Below are positions 22,354 through 33,527 of a stretch of DNA of 64,000 bases, one piece after another. The DNA lies in contig JAYKKR010000043.1 of the NCBI GenBank assembly GCA_036971615.1, positions 62,001-126,000 of the forward strand, written 5' to 3'. Below the pieces are notes generated by a model. The model was given only the letters and a program-made list of their open reading frames with translations, was not told the DNA's origin and ran no database searches. The stretch is from Amyloporia xantha. Its lineage: Eukaryota; Basidiomycota; Agaricomycetes; Polyporales; Adustoporiaceae. Numbering within the stretch: position 1 is the stretch's first letter; every line of letters begins with the position of its first letter. The position numbers were made by a program, and so were the translations under genes.

Positions 22354-24826
22354 TCATGATGATGAAGCTGCGGGACGCAACTGCTTTTTGGCCGTCCCGA
22401 TTGTTGTGTTGTTGACCTGTCAATGATCTTATGCATGAGCCTGCTACCCGTAATGTCAGGGAGCTTTAAAGTATTCACCTTGGTGGCAAATCGCAGTGAG
22501 CACAATGACTCGTTGAGATGGCTGGCCAGCGGCGACAGGTTCAAGACCATCTAGCGATCAGGGTATTTAACACAGGAACTTCATTGCGGTAGATGATTCA
22601 CTCACAAGGGTTTTCGAATTGCCGCTCAGAGAATTTTGCAAGAGGTAGGTGAGCTAAGTCCGTCGACGTTAATCATCAAACGACCAGCACCGATCGAAAA
22701 CCCACCTTAGAATTCCTGTATGGGATGTGCTTGTCGCCCTTGCCCTCGCCCTTCTCTCCGAGGGCAGCAATAACGTCGCCCAAAGCGCTCAGACTCCTGT
22801 TGATGTTCTGGGTCTCCTTCAGCCGCTCCTTGTCGCCTGCGGCGCCGCTCTTCTCAAGCCTCTCGCTACCAGCGAGATCGACAAGGTTCAAGCTACCTTC
22901 ACATGCCTCGCCGGTCAGTGGGTTTTCGCCGCGGATCCGGAGCGTGAAGACGGAGTGTGAGCGAGACGAGCGTTCGTTCATCAACGTCGCAGCAACTGTA
23001 CGTCGCGATTGCGCGAGTGCCAGCAGCGTACGCACTTGGGTCGCGGAGGCAAGCGGTACGACGTTCACATCTGTAACGGTCGTGCGTCCTGTCTTGGTGT
23101 CATGCTTGATCTCGTGTTTCTTCTTGTCAAACTCGCCCTTGCCAAGCAGATCGTTGATCGTTTCGTTGTACTGTGAGGTCTTTTAGCACGAAAATCAAAT
23201 CACCGGCGACTCAGACTCACGATTTCAAGGAACTGTCCCTCCATCTTGTACTCCCATCCCTTACTCTTCAGCTGTTCAGCGACGCGGAACACTTGCTCCA
23301 CTGCCCGAGGAATCATTCCGGTGGTAGCTTCCGTCTGCAATAATGATCAGAAATCGCACTCGCCATATATCAGAGAAGAATCGCACCTGTCCGCCTTCCA
23401 TAGTGAACGATTTGCCCGAGCCCGTCTGGCCATATGCAAATACGCAGACATTGTAGCCATCAGTGCAACTCTGCGCTAACTGAGAAATCTCTTCAAACAC
23501 TTCTGCTTGAGTGGATTGTGGCTCAAATACCTACGCAACATGTCACCGGCTTTGTCATAATAAGACGAACTGAAATCTTACCCTGTCAAAGGCAAACATC
23601 CATTCGTCTTTTCGTTCTTGCCCAGTTGCGCTCTCGCTGGATGAGCTCAGGACAATTTCCTTATGATCCATCTTGTCAGGGAACTCCATGCGAGCTTTGC
23701 TTTCTTCTCTCAGCCTTTCTTCATCCTCCGGATCCGGACTCCCAGCAGGAGTGGTTGTGCTGCTCCCAGCCCCTGACATCGACGGGAGCGGATGAACAAT
23801 ATCAGACGACAGCAGCGGGCGCACACGACAGAACACGCGAATATTGCCCTTTAGCTCCTGCACCTGGTTGTGCAACTTCCGTCGCAGGCTCTCCCCCTCC
23901 CGTGCCTCCTGCTCCAGTTCCGCCACTCTGCTCCGCGCGGATTCCAGTTCGATCGTCGCATCGAGGTATGCTCGCATTTGCGCATCTAGCTGCGCCTGCG
24001 TCGCACCGTGTTGCGCTTGCATGGCCGACAGCTGCGTGGACAGGGCCACTTGCGCGGTGGACTGGTGGGACAACGTCGCCTTGAGGCCCGACACCGTTTC
24101 ACGCTCCCGCTGCAGGTCATCCTGGCAGGTAGACAGCTCATCTCTGAGGGCGCGTATTTCGCGATCTTTCCTCCGCACGTCGACGTCCAGATCCTCCAGC
24201 TCCCGCGCATGTCGTCTCCGCAATTGGTCGATCTCGTCGCTCACGCTATCGAGCTCCCGTCGCTGCGCCATCTCCTGCGTACGCGCCGCGGCAAGTTGCT
24301 GGGACATCGCTAACTGGTTCGCCTGCAGCTCGGCCACCTTCGAGCGTTCCGCCTCCATCTCGGCAGCGAGACGAGACGCATCAGCAGCGCGAGCGGTCTC
24401 AATGGACGATACTTTGTCATGCAAAGCTTGAAAACGTTTGTCGTCTACAGCACCGGGAGCTGCTCTCGTCGGCCGGCTTGCTACAGGGCGCGCGCTGGTG
24501 CTGGGACGTACAGTGGCGGTGGTCTTCGGTGGTGCGCTCGTGGACCGCTCCATACGCCTCGTTGTCGGTGCATTTGACGGAGGTGCTCGAGGTTTGGTAA
24601 GTGGGGGTGGTCCTTTTCCTAGTCGTGCAGGTGGTATCCTGCCCGGACGGGATGGTTGGTTTGTATCCGCCTCCGCAATGGCGGCTAGTTTTCGAGGCTG
24701 TTCAACAACGGCATTCTCGTCCTGTGTTGCTACCTTCCTTTTCAGCGACTGACGAGATGTCGAGAACATCGTGGGCTCTTTGAGTTGACGGTCAGGAGAA
24801 GAGTGCGGTCGTGGGAGGCGAGACAT
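22354..24826 (-). CDS. Kinesin-14 (C-terminal motor, Kar3/Ncd type)
   Basis: Minus-end-directed microtubule motor of the spindle. Seven exons, the first 24826-23582, spliced total about 716 aa. The start is the ATG at 24826 (MSRLPRPH); the longer open frame upstream only has a GTG. The basic N-terminal tail (residues 1-130) could bind microtubules, then a coiled coil of about 220 residues (Glu/Arg/Leu/Ala-rich) leads to the family neck [16 protein letters not shown]. Motor motifs follow: P-loop [14 protein letters not shown] (near 23430), [11 protein letters not shown] (switch I), [10 protein letters not shown] (switch II), HIPYRNSK joined to [11 protein letters not shown], then the final exons [19 protein letters not shown] and [11 protein letters not shown], ending at 22354. 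The motor-last arrangement defines class 14. It is convergent with APN2. Confidence 0.95.
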
Positions 24827-25561
24827 TATAGCCGAGTGTAAGCGACCAGAACTGTCCACAATTCAAACTGAACCGCGACGCGTGTAACACGTGATCGCGC
24901 GCGATTAAACTACTTGATACTTATATCGTTATAAGTAGATGCCTCTGTCTGAGTTCAGAGCGATTATATGATAGGAGCCACTTAATGAGCGTGTTCTAAC
25001 TTCAGAGATGTTTGAGAACATAGAATTTCGTATCGTGGATCACGATGGAACCTCTAGCGCACGCGTAGTTGGTGTCTGTGTCTACGACAAGATCACTCGT
25101 TGTCACCGTCTTTCCCCACTCCACAAGGGAACAATTTAGAGTCTGCCTATAGGAGACAGGACCAGATCTACGGAAAATCAAGGCATCGTCCCTCAAAAGC
25201 AGACATACCATCCAGTTGCAGATAAAAATTACCTGGCATTTGCTGAGATCGCAGGGCCAAAAGCTATGACAACGAATCGGCACCCAATGAACACCCGACG
25301 AGTTTACTTCTCTTTGGGTTATACGGCTTGACATCCAGTCGAACGAAAACAGACCTAGTGGGCTCTCATGCAACACGTCCTTCGTCCTTCTCCGCTCACC
25401 ATTACAATCCATAGAAATACAATCATTTCCACCGTGAAGGCGGTCATTCGTACCGTCCAGGACCGCCTTTAGTAGCGATTGGCACCGCTATTCACCTGTA
25501 CTTATATGGTCTATCACCGCAAAGTAGCCGCAGCCTGCATGGCATGGCAACAGCTCCTCTT
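24827..25561. other. Intergenic, upstream of the kinesin gene
   Basis: About 730 bases. Holds the kinesin promoter. A minus-strand frame at 25002-25412 has no recognisable motif and I do not support it as a gene. Confidence 0.4.
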
Positions 25562-25900
25562 TCACGAGGTAGAAGGAAGTTGAAGGTGATTTACAACCAT
25601 GTCTCCTTGAAATCGGTCTACGTATGATGCCGTCTCGGAAACCCCACACGAGCGAAGACTCCTCTGTCCGAGCTCAGAGCTGAGCTGCTCCCAGAATGTT
25701 GAGACAGGTCCTAGCAAGTGAGCCTTTCTTCCACGCTCTGATATGTTCAAGGTTTCGCTTTGCTCTGCCAATACACAAGTGGACACATGTTGATACAATT
25801 TATCCGAAGCCTCCTGTACTACATACACGACCCAGTGAGAGGCAGAACCGATTCTACTAGTATCAAGGTGTATCACATAACACTGGTAACGTCGAATCAC
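25562..25900 (-). pseudogene. Possible degenerate fourth copy of the small HW family
   Basis: A 112-codon open frame without an ATG at its start reads SHWVVYVV, then KLYQHV, then HLLGPVSTFWEQLSSEL. These follow the order of HWEIVV, IYHVIG and FIGTIRRDQLAEM in the intact paralogs. The Cys-x-x-Trp segment expected next is missing. It sits 85 bases from, and on the same strand as, the intact copy at 26028-26477. I read it as a remnant or an unspliced partial gene. Evidence is weak because the match is only to short patterns. Confidence 0.3.
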
Positions 25901-26027
25901 GGTAAAAACGATGAAAATGCAAGGATATCGCCGAGTTGATACAAATACAGAACTGCCATTTTATGCATAACTATCGCCCCCCCCAGCCTTCCAGCGCCAT
26001 TTTGAGACCATCATATGGGTAATGAGG

Positions 26028-26477
26028 TCAGTCCGAATCCTCCCCACTCCCCCATTCCAGGTATGCTTCATTCATCGCCTTCTGAAGTGATTCGCACGAG
26101 TCGAATTTGACGATGTCGTACTGACGTTCTCGCAAGCGTTTCAATGCTTGCCACGCCCAGGTTTGACAGGTTGTTCGCGGTTCGCCTATAGTGATCTCCA
26201 GGGAGGCTAATGTCAGCGCTATCATAGGCAGATGTGTTGCCGGGATGGTCCCGACTAGAGTGCATCCTCGCCAGTTCGATGGAGAACTGTATGCAAAATT
26301 TTCTATGACCTCTATTGTGACGGCCGTGGCCCCTTGCGAGAGCTGAAATACTGTTCCAACAGATCGTCTTCTCTTGGATACCCGTATGCATATCTTGAAA
26401 CTGTATGGAAGCGGATCACCAGCCAAATCGTTACCTCGATCGTACTGACCGATATAAACAGCCAGATCGCCTGACAT
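26028..26477 (-). CDS. Small HW/CQxW family protein, copy 3 (149 aa, His lost)
   Basis: Single exon from the ATG at 26477 (MSGDLAVYIGQYDRG) to a stop at 26028. The frame is open further upstream but with no better ATG. It matches the proteins at 17163 and 18341 in length and order of landmarks: FKICIRV in place of HWEICV, GTVFQLSQ, TLVGTIPATHLPMIAL, IGEPRTTCQTWAWQALKRL, and the shared terminus GEDSD. The Cys and Trp are kept, but the His-Trp pair is replaced by Ser-Phe. If His and Cys form an active site, this copy is inactive. Function unknown. Confidence 0.72.
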   Translation of the reverse strand: MSGDLAVYIGQYDRGNDLAGDPLPYSFKICIRVSKRRRSVGTVFQLSQGATAVTIEVIENFAYSSPSNWRGCTLVGTIPATHLPMIALTLASLEITIGEPRTTCQTWAWQALKRLRERQYDIVKFDSCESLQKAMNEAYLEWGSGEDSD

Positions 26478-27723
26478 TTTTGCAACGCCTTCACAAATGT
26501 GGATCAGTAACGATATATACAGAGTACAAGCATTACCAACTAATATTCCGAAGGTCTCGGTGACGGTGGAAGGTGAGCGATAGAGGTGGGAATGCACTTC
26601 ACCTGCACTTATGTGTCTCCAGACAAGTTGCAGCCGTGACCCGTATGTTGTTTCCAGTTGATTTCTTTTCCTTACCAGAGGAAAGAAGCATCAGAATTAA
26701 CCGGGATCTCCGGCCCTTCGTTCGGTATCTGTTGCGAGATTGTGGCCGCGACCGTGAGAGCACATACACATACTCGTGTCTCTGAAAGGAAAGTCTCTGA
26801 ATCCATTGTTCTGCAGCGCACAGTGCCTTTTGTCGAGATTCACCGACTCACAGTGAGACCTGGTCTTGCCCTATACTGCCGGTGTGTCTGTCAGTACGAT
26901 TGGTACCTCTGGACGACTACAGGGCAAATTGCGTAGGCAAACCGTCCAGCAGATACCAAGAATACGAAGACTGTTGGTCCCGGTTTGTGCCGCAGTATAC
27001 GTGGTCCAATCGCCAACTGTCGTCCATCTTGATAGACAACCGACAATGGTACAGCCCTTCCATCATTGGTCGTCCGTTTTATGGCCTTCTACGAACGGTC
27101 TTTCAAGCTGGACAAGTAGCCATTTATTACCACGACGTAGATTTATCGAGCTGACATATCTGGGAACCTACCTGCTGGGGTCTGTCCTCGTGCTGCCTCA
27201 CTTACCCGTTCACTTTCTGTGTCATATGCTGCCGCCGACCGTGAATGAGATATCCGTTTCTGTGTATGGAGGTTTATCAGAGCGAGGCATTAAATATTCC
27301 GCGTGAAGTTCTATAGAAAGTATATGCTTCGACCTACGGATGTTTTTGAATCTACCAATAGTGTAACATGCACATTGATCACAGGCAATAGTATGCAGTC
27401 GTCTTTATGCATAACCATATAGATCGACTTATCAGTTTGCGGAGGCTGCACGAGTAACCAGGAACTAATAATACCACATTGCTCCACTTCGGACCCACAT
27501 GGCAATGCTTATTTTCCTCGCATGATCGCCCGTGACGATCGAAAATTATTCAACAGGATCACAGAAGAACACTCAATCACTCAAGCAAATCACGCTTCGT
27601 CACCACCTCACCGGACAGACCTGGAATTTGATCGAAGCTGACCGCTGACGGACGTTCACAATAGTGGACACAAAACCACAGCAGAATGGAAGAAGTATAT
27701 TCAGCACTCGTCGAGCCAATTAC
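26478..27723. other. 1.2 kb with no supportable gene
   Basis: Divergent side of copy 3 and 3' side of the mS29 gene. Plus-strand frames at 26866-27306 have no recognisable motif or consistent splicing. I see nothing conserved. Confidence 0.4.
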
Positions 27724-29666
27724 TTATAACGACGACAGCGTGGACAGTAGCCCTTTCCATACAAATGCTCTTGCATTCCCGCTCGCCTCGCAGTACTTCG
27801 TCATGAAGAGCTCGTCATTTGCGGCTGCGTGGCATTGGAGAACACATTAGCACACGCGGTCGAGCTGGAACATACCGATTGACACCTACCTGAACGCAGC
27901 TCACCACCCTCTCCACGCACTTCGCCCGAGTGTAATGCATTGTCCTTGATCCAGACTTCGAACAGCGACGCTGCCTCATCAATACTGAGCTGCGAGGGGA
28001 CAGGGAAATTACGCAGGCCTTGCGCATACTCCGCTAGCTCGGGCGAGCGTGTCGCGTAGGGGCCGGCAGGACGCACGGGTGGTAGAGCAAGCGCTTCACG
28101 TAGCTCTAGAGGCATCTGGAAAGTCGTGTTTGTAGTGGACTCGGCTCCCAGGAACGCACCCCGAGGCTGGAAAAATGGTGTCATGCTACCGACGGAAACA
28201 TAATGGGTCCAAAACGTACGAAAGACCTCTTCCCACTAGCAAATTCCAGAATCATGCGGGGAATTGAGAGATGTTGAGGCATGATAGTTCGGAAATGCGG
28301 ATCACGATACGAGGTGTAACAGTAGAGCGATTGAACGTCGTCTACTGCAAACACGACCGGATATCTAAGGAGCGAGCGTGAATTAAAAGACACAGACAAA
28401 GTGGGAGGAACAGAAACCCACTTTGACTGGTGTGACAGCTCGTTGATCAACGCAGAGAGGACGATGGGTGAAAACTCCTTGTTCTCCAGACCGGCCTTCG
28501 CTAGCTCAGCGAGGGAAGTGCCCGCCGGGATTGTTTGATTCTCCAATATCACTTCTTCCTGAGATGTGATATCCTGCAGGGGCAGCGAGTTGACACTCAA
28601 AAATCGTCGCAGGAGTTGATATGAATAATCTGGCTGGAGATACGTTCGCGTGCGCGTATCGTATACGTAGGTGGTGGATGAATTAACCAAGTTGATAGCT
28701 GGTGTCCGACCATCAGCACATTCTTTGATATCAATAGCTGGGGAACGGCAACCATACCTCTCGGAATATATAGCACGATCCAATTAATGTTCGTAGCATA
28801 TTCGACTAATTGCAGTAAGAGGAAACTTTTGCCGCAACCCGTGGGTCCAGCTGAATCATAATAAGTTTATATGTCTCCAACGCAGCTAGGCAACTCACTC
28901 AATACATATCTCAAATCTTTACTCGACTTCATACCCGCTTCATCCAGCGTGTCGATAGCAGTCATCGTAACGTCCCGGACGATAGAGCATGGTTTTGAGA
29001 GCACACGGAACTAAGGGCCGTGGTTAGGGGAATAGGTCAAGGAGATTTTAGCGAGCTCACCTCGACTAGGAGATTCTTTGGCACACCATATGCGCGAATC
29101 GCTTCGTTTTCCGACATCGGGAACTCCATTGCTGATCCTACAACAGCGTCGGTCATGGACTCCTGTAACACCGGTAACCGACTTAGCAAACAAGCACTTC
29201 ATGAAAGGGACAACGAGTATCATCGGGACGCACGGGAGAGTATGCTGGCAGCTTGAGCACGGCGCGATTGTCAGACTTGAAGAGAGGATCTGCGAGCTGG
29301 TTGACTGGCATAGAAAGAAACGTCTATGACGGAACGATGCAGAGATGAGCAGGTGTGAATGTGCAGAATCGCATAGGCAAGCAGTACCCCAGGTTTCTTC
29401 TCTTTCTTGAATTTGTTCTCTGCAGGGCCCTTGCCCTTGTTTCCCTTGAACCCCTGCGCTATAGGAATTCATTTCAGATTCCCAGCTCCTGCGCTCAAAA
29501 TAAGAAACTAAACATGTTACTCACAATTTTGCTTTACAACAGGTTTTTTCTTCTGAGCATATCCTCGAGTTTGACCGACTCTAGAGACGGACGGGACGCC
29601 ACGAGAAGTACCTGCCAGCGTCTCGAAAAGCAGTCGGCTTCGCCGGAAGATGGTCGTAGCAGACAT
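27724..29666 (-). CDS. Mitochondrial small ribosomal subunit protein mS29 (DAP3/Rsm23)
   Basis: GTP-binding protein of the mitochondrial small ribosomal subunit. The ATG at 29666 begins MSATTIFRRSRLLFETLAG, an Arg-rich, acid-free start typical of a mitochondrial presequence. Spliced segments then read GFKGNKGKGPAENKFKKEKK, a stretch of about 60 residues ending YGVPKNLLVE, and the P-loop GPTGCGKSFLLLQL (near 28840). Next comes NINWIVLYIPR joined to AINLVNSSTTYVYDTRT, which is characteristic of DAP3. The rest includes VVFAVDDVQSLY (Walker B-like), LALPPVRPAGPYATRSPEL and a final exon ending LLSTLSSL at 27724. At least seven introns. The first donor is uncertain: a GTAAAG site (after KKKPV) keeps the frame best. 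Confidence 0.9.
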
Positions 29667-32069
29667 CCTGAGATATTGACGACGTGGACGCCGTACAATG
29701 TCAAGACAGGGTTGTCCACGTCCGAGTCAAGGTAGGGTGTCTGCTCAACTTGTGCCAGACCTCAATTGTAGACCGTGGTCGTCGACGACCCGCGCACGTG
29801 ATCACTACAAACGCGCCCTGCAGGCGACGCGTCTAACGGTTGTTTCAAGTTTGCCAGCACAAACAATGCTAAGCTGACCGAGCTGTAGAGTTCGTCTTTT
29901 TTCTTCTTTTGAAACTGAAGGGTTGTCTAGTACTTGTGGCCTCTATATGTGATGCATCTCCTCTGTCTGAAGGTGGGATGCGAATGACGACTAAGCACAC
30001 TGGCAGGCTATAGTAAGATACGTGAAGGTACGACACTGTCGAAACTTCCTTAGCAATCATGCATCTGACGTAGAAGTGCAACATCAGCTGAATTGACCGA
30101 ACGTTCTCAGTCAAGCGCGCGAAGAACTTTTGATTTCAGTGACAGATAGCGGATCCATGACCATGGGAATGAGGCTTGTTTCTACGTCACGGTTATGACA
30201 AAAGTGAAGATTGAGACCTGTGTGCTGGCAACAAAGGGTGCATCGAAATTTAGGTCTGATAGGGGGATTGTTCATCTCTATGAGACGCTAGCGCTGGCGA
30301 ATCTGGATCGCCCGACTATCGCAAGAGGAGTTCGATTCGACGCGAGCAGTCAAAAAAAGACGCTGCGTCATCACTTTATCTTGGTGAGTACCCAGCACAA
30401 CCAGCCTGTGACAAGTTATGGACGTCCTTTTTCACTTCAATCATCAGGCGGATTGGATACAGCAAGTCGACTCATTTATTGACTTGCGTTTTGAACATAT
30501 GGTTTTATCAGGCTATATTTGCCTTGTGTGCCTGCTTCCTGACTATGGTAAGTATATGGTAGATTGCCATCCGACATTGAAAGCGGCACAGACAAGATGT
30601 TGACATAGATGAACGATAGGAATCTCTTCATGATGATGTTACCTACGCACAACTATTCAAGTTCAATCCACATAGGCTTGTCGCTTCAGAATCAACGTGC
30701 ATATGTATATCGGTCTGGGAGACGGTATGTGGGTATCTATCTGGTCTGGGAACACGATGCGTTGATACACATCTCGATCACTTTATGATCGGAGCTACAC
30801 TTCTGAACTCTCACCTTATTGTTTTGCGACGTAGGGGTGTATCTCGCAGACGCTAGTGTCCTCTGTCCTATGCTATGTCGCTTACGGCGTTCGACATATC
30901 TTGGCCAATTGTGCATGGTGTCGTTGTGGAACCGAAATCAGAAGTTACTAGCGAGATAATCAGGTACGTCTAAGTCATCGGCCATAGTCCAGAAGATTGT
31001 GTTCACCATTATTCCAGTGTTCCATTCAGCATAAATTAGAGAAAGCCTCGACTTCGATAATCAGTGCGGATGGCCGCGCTTGAGCAAACATGGTTCACAT
31101 GCTGTTGTCACATGTGTCCGTTGACCCGTCGTTGTGAACTAGAACTTTGTATTCTAGTCACAGTGAAGCTCAATGGGGTGCCGTAAGTGTGAAAAACGTG
31201 TCCAGCCCTCCAACGCTAGTGCGTGATGCTGCTTTTGACCCCGTCTCCATCGGACGTCCGGAATTCAATACCTCAACATCACCGGATTCTCAACAATGCC
31301 TGCCACCTTACTGTGGTCTACCAAGCATAAATACAGCAGATTACGAGCGCGTCGATTCCAGATGATATATCATATGAATGAACACGGGTTTCGTTCGTTG
31401 GCACGGTGAGGGCAATCTCCAAGTGTAATCGCGTTTGAATGCCCACGACTCATCGAAAATTCAAAACAGGGAGTGGCGTGATCGGTACCGATAGTGACTA
31501 TTGTAAGGCACTAGCTCGTTACCTTCAATGTGCCCTGCTTGGCTCCTGTCTCAAAGTCCAAAAGCAAATTGGCATTCCTCATCAGACCCATGAGTATGAC
31601 GTTAGCCGTAATGTCTCAGGCTCGTTTGATTCGTCCCAATGACACATCCACTGGCTCGACTAGCCAGCCCCATGATCTAGTCAAAATTGAGGATCCTCGC
31701 TGACTCACAAATAACATCGACAACCCTCATCTGTTGAGCGGATCAGGTGATCCTGTCCAGCGGGCTATCGGTGAGGCCAGGTCTCAAGTCTGTCTGGAAG
31801 CACGATAGTATAGCTCCCGTGCCCGCCGTGTCTTCGAGAATGTTCTCTGGAACATTGTCCGTGAGGCTTGGTGAAAACAATAGGCTGCCAGTATGTGGAA
31901 CATATATCGAGACTTCCTCAACATGTCTGAGTCACTCCCCAAGTATGCTCCTAGTCTCCGCTATGTCTCATCGTGGTACATCACTATTCGCTCTGTCGGT
32001 TGAAAATTCGAGACTGAACGAATTTTAGAAGACGACGTACAGATCCCAGGTTCCGCTATTCCGTGTCCT
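29667..32069. other. 2.4 kb with only low-confidence open frames
   Basis: No recognised gene. Three plus-strand pieces could be exons of unknown genes: 30195-30381 (ATG start, MTKVKIETC...HHFIL before a GTGAGT donor), which can be joined to ADWIQQVDSFIDLRFEH near 30450; 31198-31365 (NVSSPPTLVRDAAFDP...); and 31439-31642 (ATG, 67 codons). None has a known motif and they do not join into one convincing model. Eroded coding DNA or non-coding transcripts are equally possible. Confidence 0.3.
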
Positions 32070-33222
32070 ATGAAGGAGAAACATGTCACATCACTCTCGC
32101 GCGCAATGGGCCTCGGTAGTCCAAAATCGCCACATTTTAGGCTTTTCTCTGTGAGCGAGATCGCTTTACTGCCACCTACTATTCTGACCAAGATTGATGG
32201 CTGACTATCGGATCTGCTTTGTCGCGCGCTTCGCACACCCAGAACACATTGCGACAAATGGAGGCGAGACATTTGGATCTGGGTATCAAATACAGCAGAC
32301 AGAATCCAGACAAGCTGAAGAAAATGATCGATGAAGTCAGTGATCTGGACTTCACAACACACCTCTAGACTGACACGTTCGATAGGTCTGCCAAGAATTA
32401 CCTTGGGTGAAGCGGTACGAGGATGCATGGCCCATTCGAATATACGCGCAAAGACACCTTGCACTTAAGAGGAGCGAAAAATCCAAGCTAGAAGGTTTCA
32501 ACACGTCTCCGCAAGATTTGGACATCCCTTGGGACGACCATGACCTCGTATCAAACGTCGAACACTCTGACGAGGCTCAATCATCCCAATCTCGTTCCGG
32601 CGATGTCTCCCAAAAATCTCAGGTAAATCGCTAGTATCGAGACAGTGATTACTGTTCAGCCTGGCATGAGGCACGCAGACTCTGAGTGCTCCATAACACG
32701 AAGCAGGGTGCCCCTGGCCTGCTTCCATATCTGGTCGTTCTGCAGCCCAGTGGGTCGTAAACAATCGCACAATTGACTTACATTTTCTCTCAACAGAATA
32801 CTACTGCCTTCCTGCACGATGCATGTGAGCTCACCTCGCGGGTGAGTGACTTTTCCTGAGCCACAGGGCCGTCATGGATGGTCTCGACGTCTCTGAAATC
32901 CCTGCTCTAGCAAACAGCGTCTGAGAAAAATACGTCCCGCACCACAATCGTCTCGAAGAGTCCAAACCAACCTAGCGCGAACCAAACTACTGAGTTCCGC
33001 GAGGTGAGGGAGTTCTTGAGATCACTCAATCCAAGCATGGAACCAATGCTATCGTATTTCGTCCGGGCCGGAGTGGTCGATGCGGAATGCATACGGAGCC
33101 TTGCGGAGATGCCTGAGGTCGAGAGGAACGCCTTTCTCAGGGAGGACTTAGGCCTCACACCGTTCCATTATCGTGTAGTCCGTATCGGACTTGCCAAAAG
33201 ACTGCCGTGGCTGAGTCCGTGA
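32070..33222 (+). CDS. Unknown protein with SAM-like C-terminus, paralog A (247 aa)
   Basis: Exons 32070-32150, 32243-32335, 32386-32622, 32797-32824 and 32918-33222 sum to 744 bases, exactly 247 codons plus stop. Landmarks: LSRAMGLGSPKSPHF (exon 1), TLRQMEARHLDLG (exon 2), CQELPWVKRYEDAWPIRIY (start of exon 3), an acidic Ser-rich middle with EHSDE, and a helical C-terminal domain of about 65 residues (EFLRSLNPSMEP, AGVVDAECIRSLAEMP, FLREDLGLTPFHYR). That domain looks like a SAM fold (two short helices, then an 'L-GL-x-PFHYRVVRIGL' end helix). The paralog at 41131-42204 matches every exon. Function unknown. The start is the first ATG in the exon; 32106 is an alternative. Confidence 0.7.
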
Positions 33223-33527
33223 TTATAGAACCGAGTTAGATAGAACGTCGGTAGGAATGATGCTGTATTGTTACTGGAAATAGCGGATAGAATAGCGCGG
33301 ATTGTACACAGGCAAATGACATCTATGCTTCGTTGCAAGAAGCGGAACACGGTAGCTCGATGATGCGAAGGATCCGGACCCTAGAGAATACAGAAAGAAA
33401 GGTATCGGGACTTGCATGCGTCTCAGTCGGACCACATGGGAAGACGGACTGCGGTGCCGGAGCAAAGAGAAGGATTGACCGTACAAAATACAACGAAATA
33501 AATTACTACATACGAATGGGTGCAAAC

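Noticed and set aside
23844..24431. 195-codon plus-strand frame
   Set aside because: It lies antisense inside the kinesin coiled-coil exon; its Ser/Arg/Cys-rich composition is the mirror of the Glu/Arg/Leu codons on the real strand.
24827..24859. Longer N-terminus for the kinesin
   Set aside because: The upstream extension has only a GTG at its start; the first ATG is at 24826.
29011..29472. 153-codon minus-strand frame as part of the mS29 protein
   Set aside because: The frame reads GVQGKQGQG, but the adjacent frame gives GFKGNKGKGPAENKF and is continuous with spliced, family-like exons.
31961..32464. 167-codon minus-strand frame
   Set aside because: It is antisense to exons 1-3 of SAM-like paralog A, whose exon structure is supported by paralog B.
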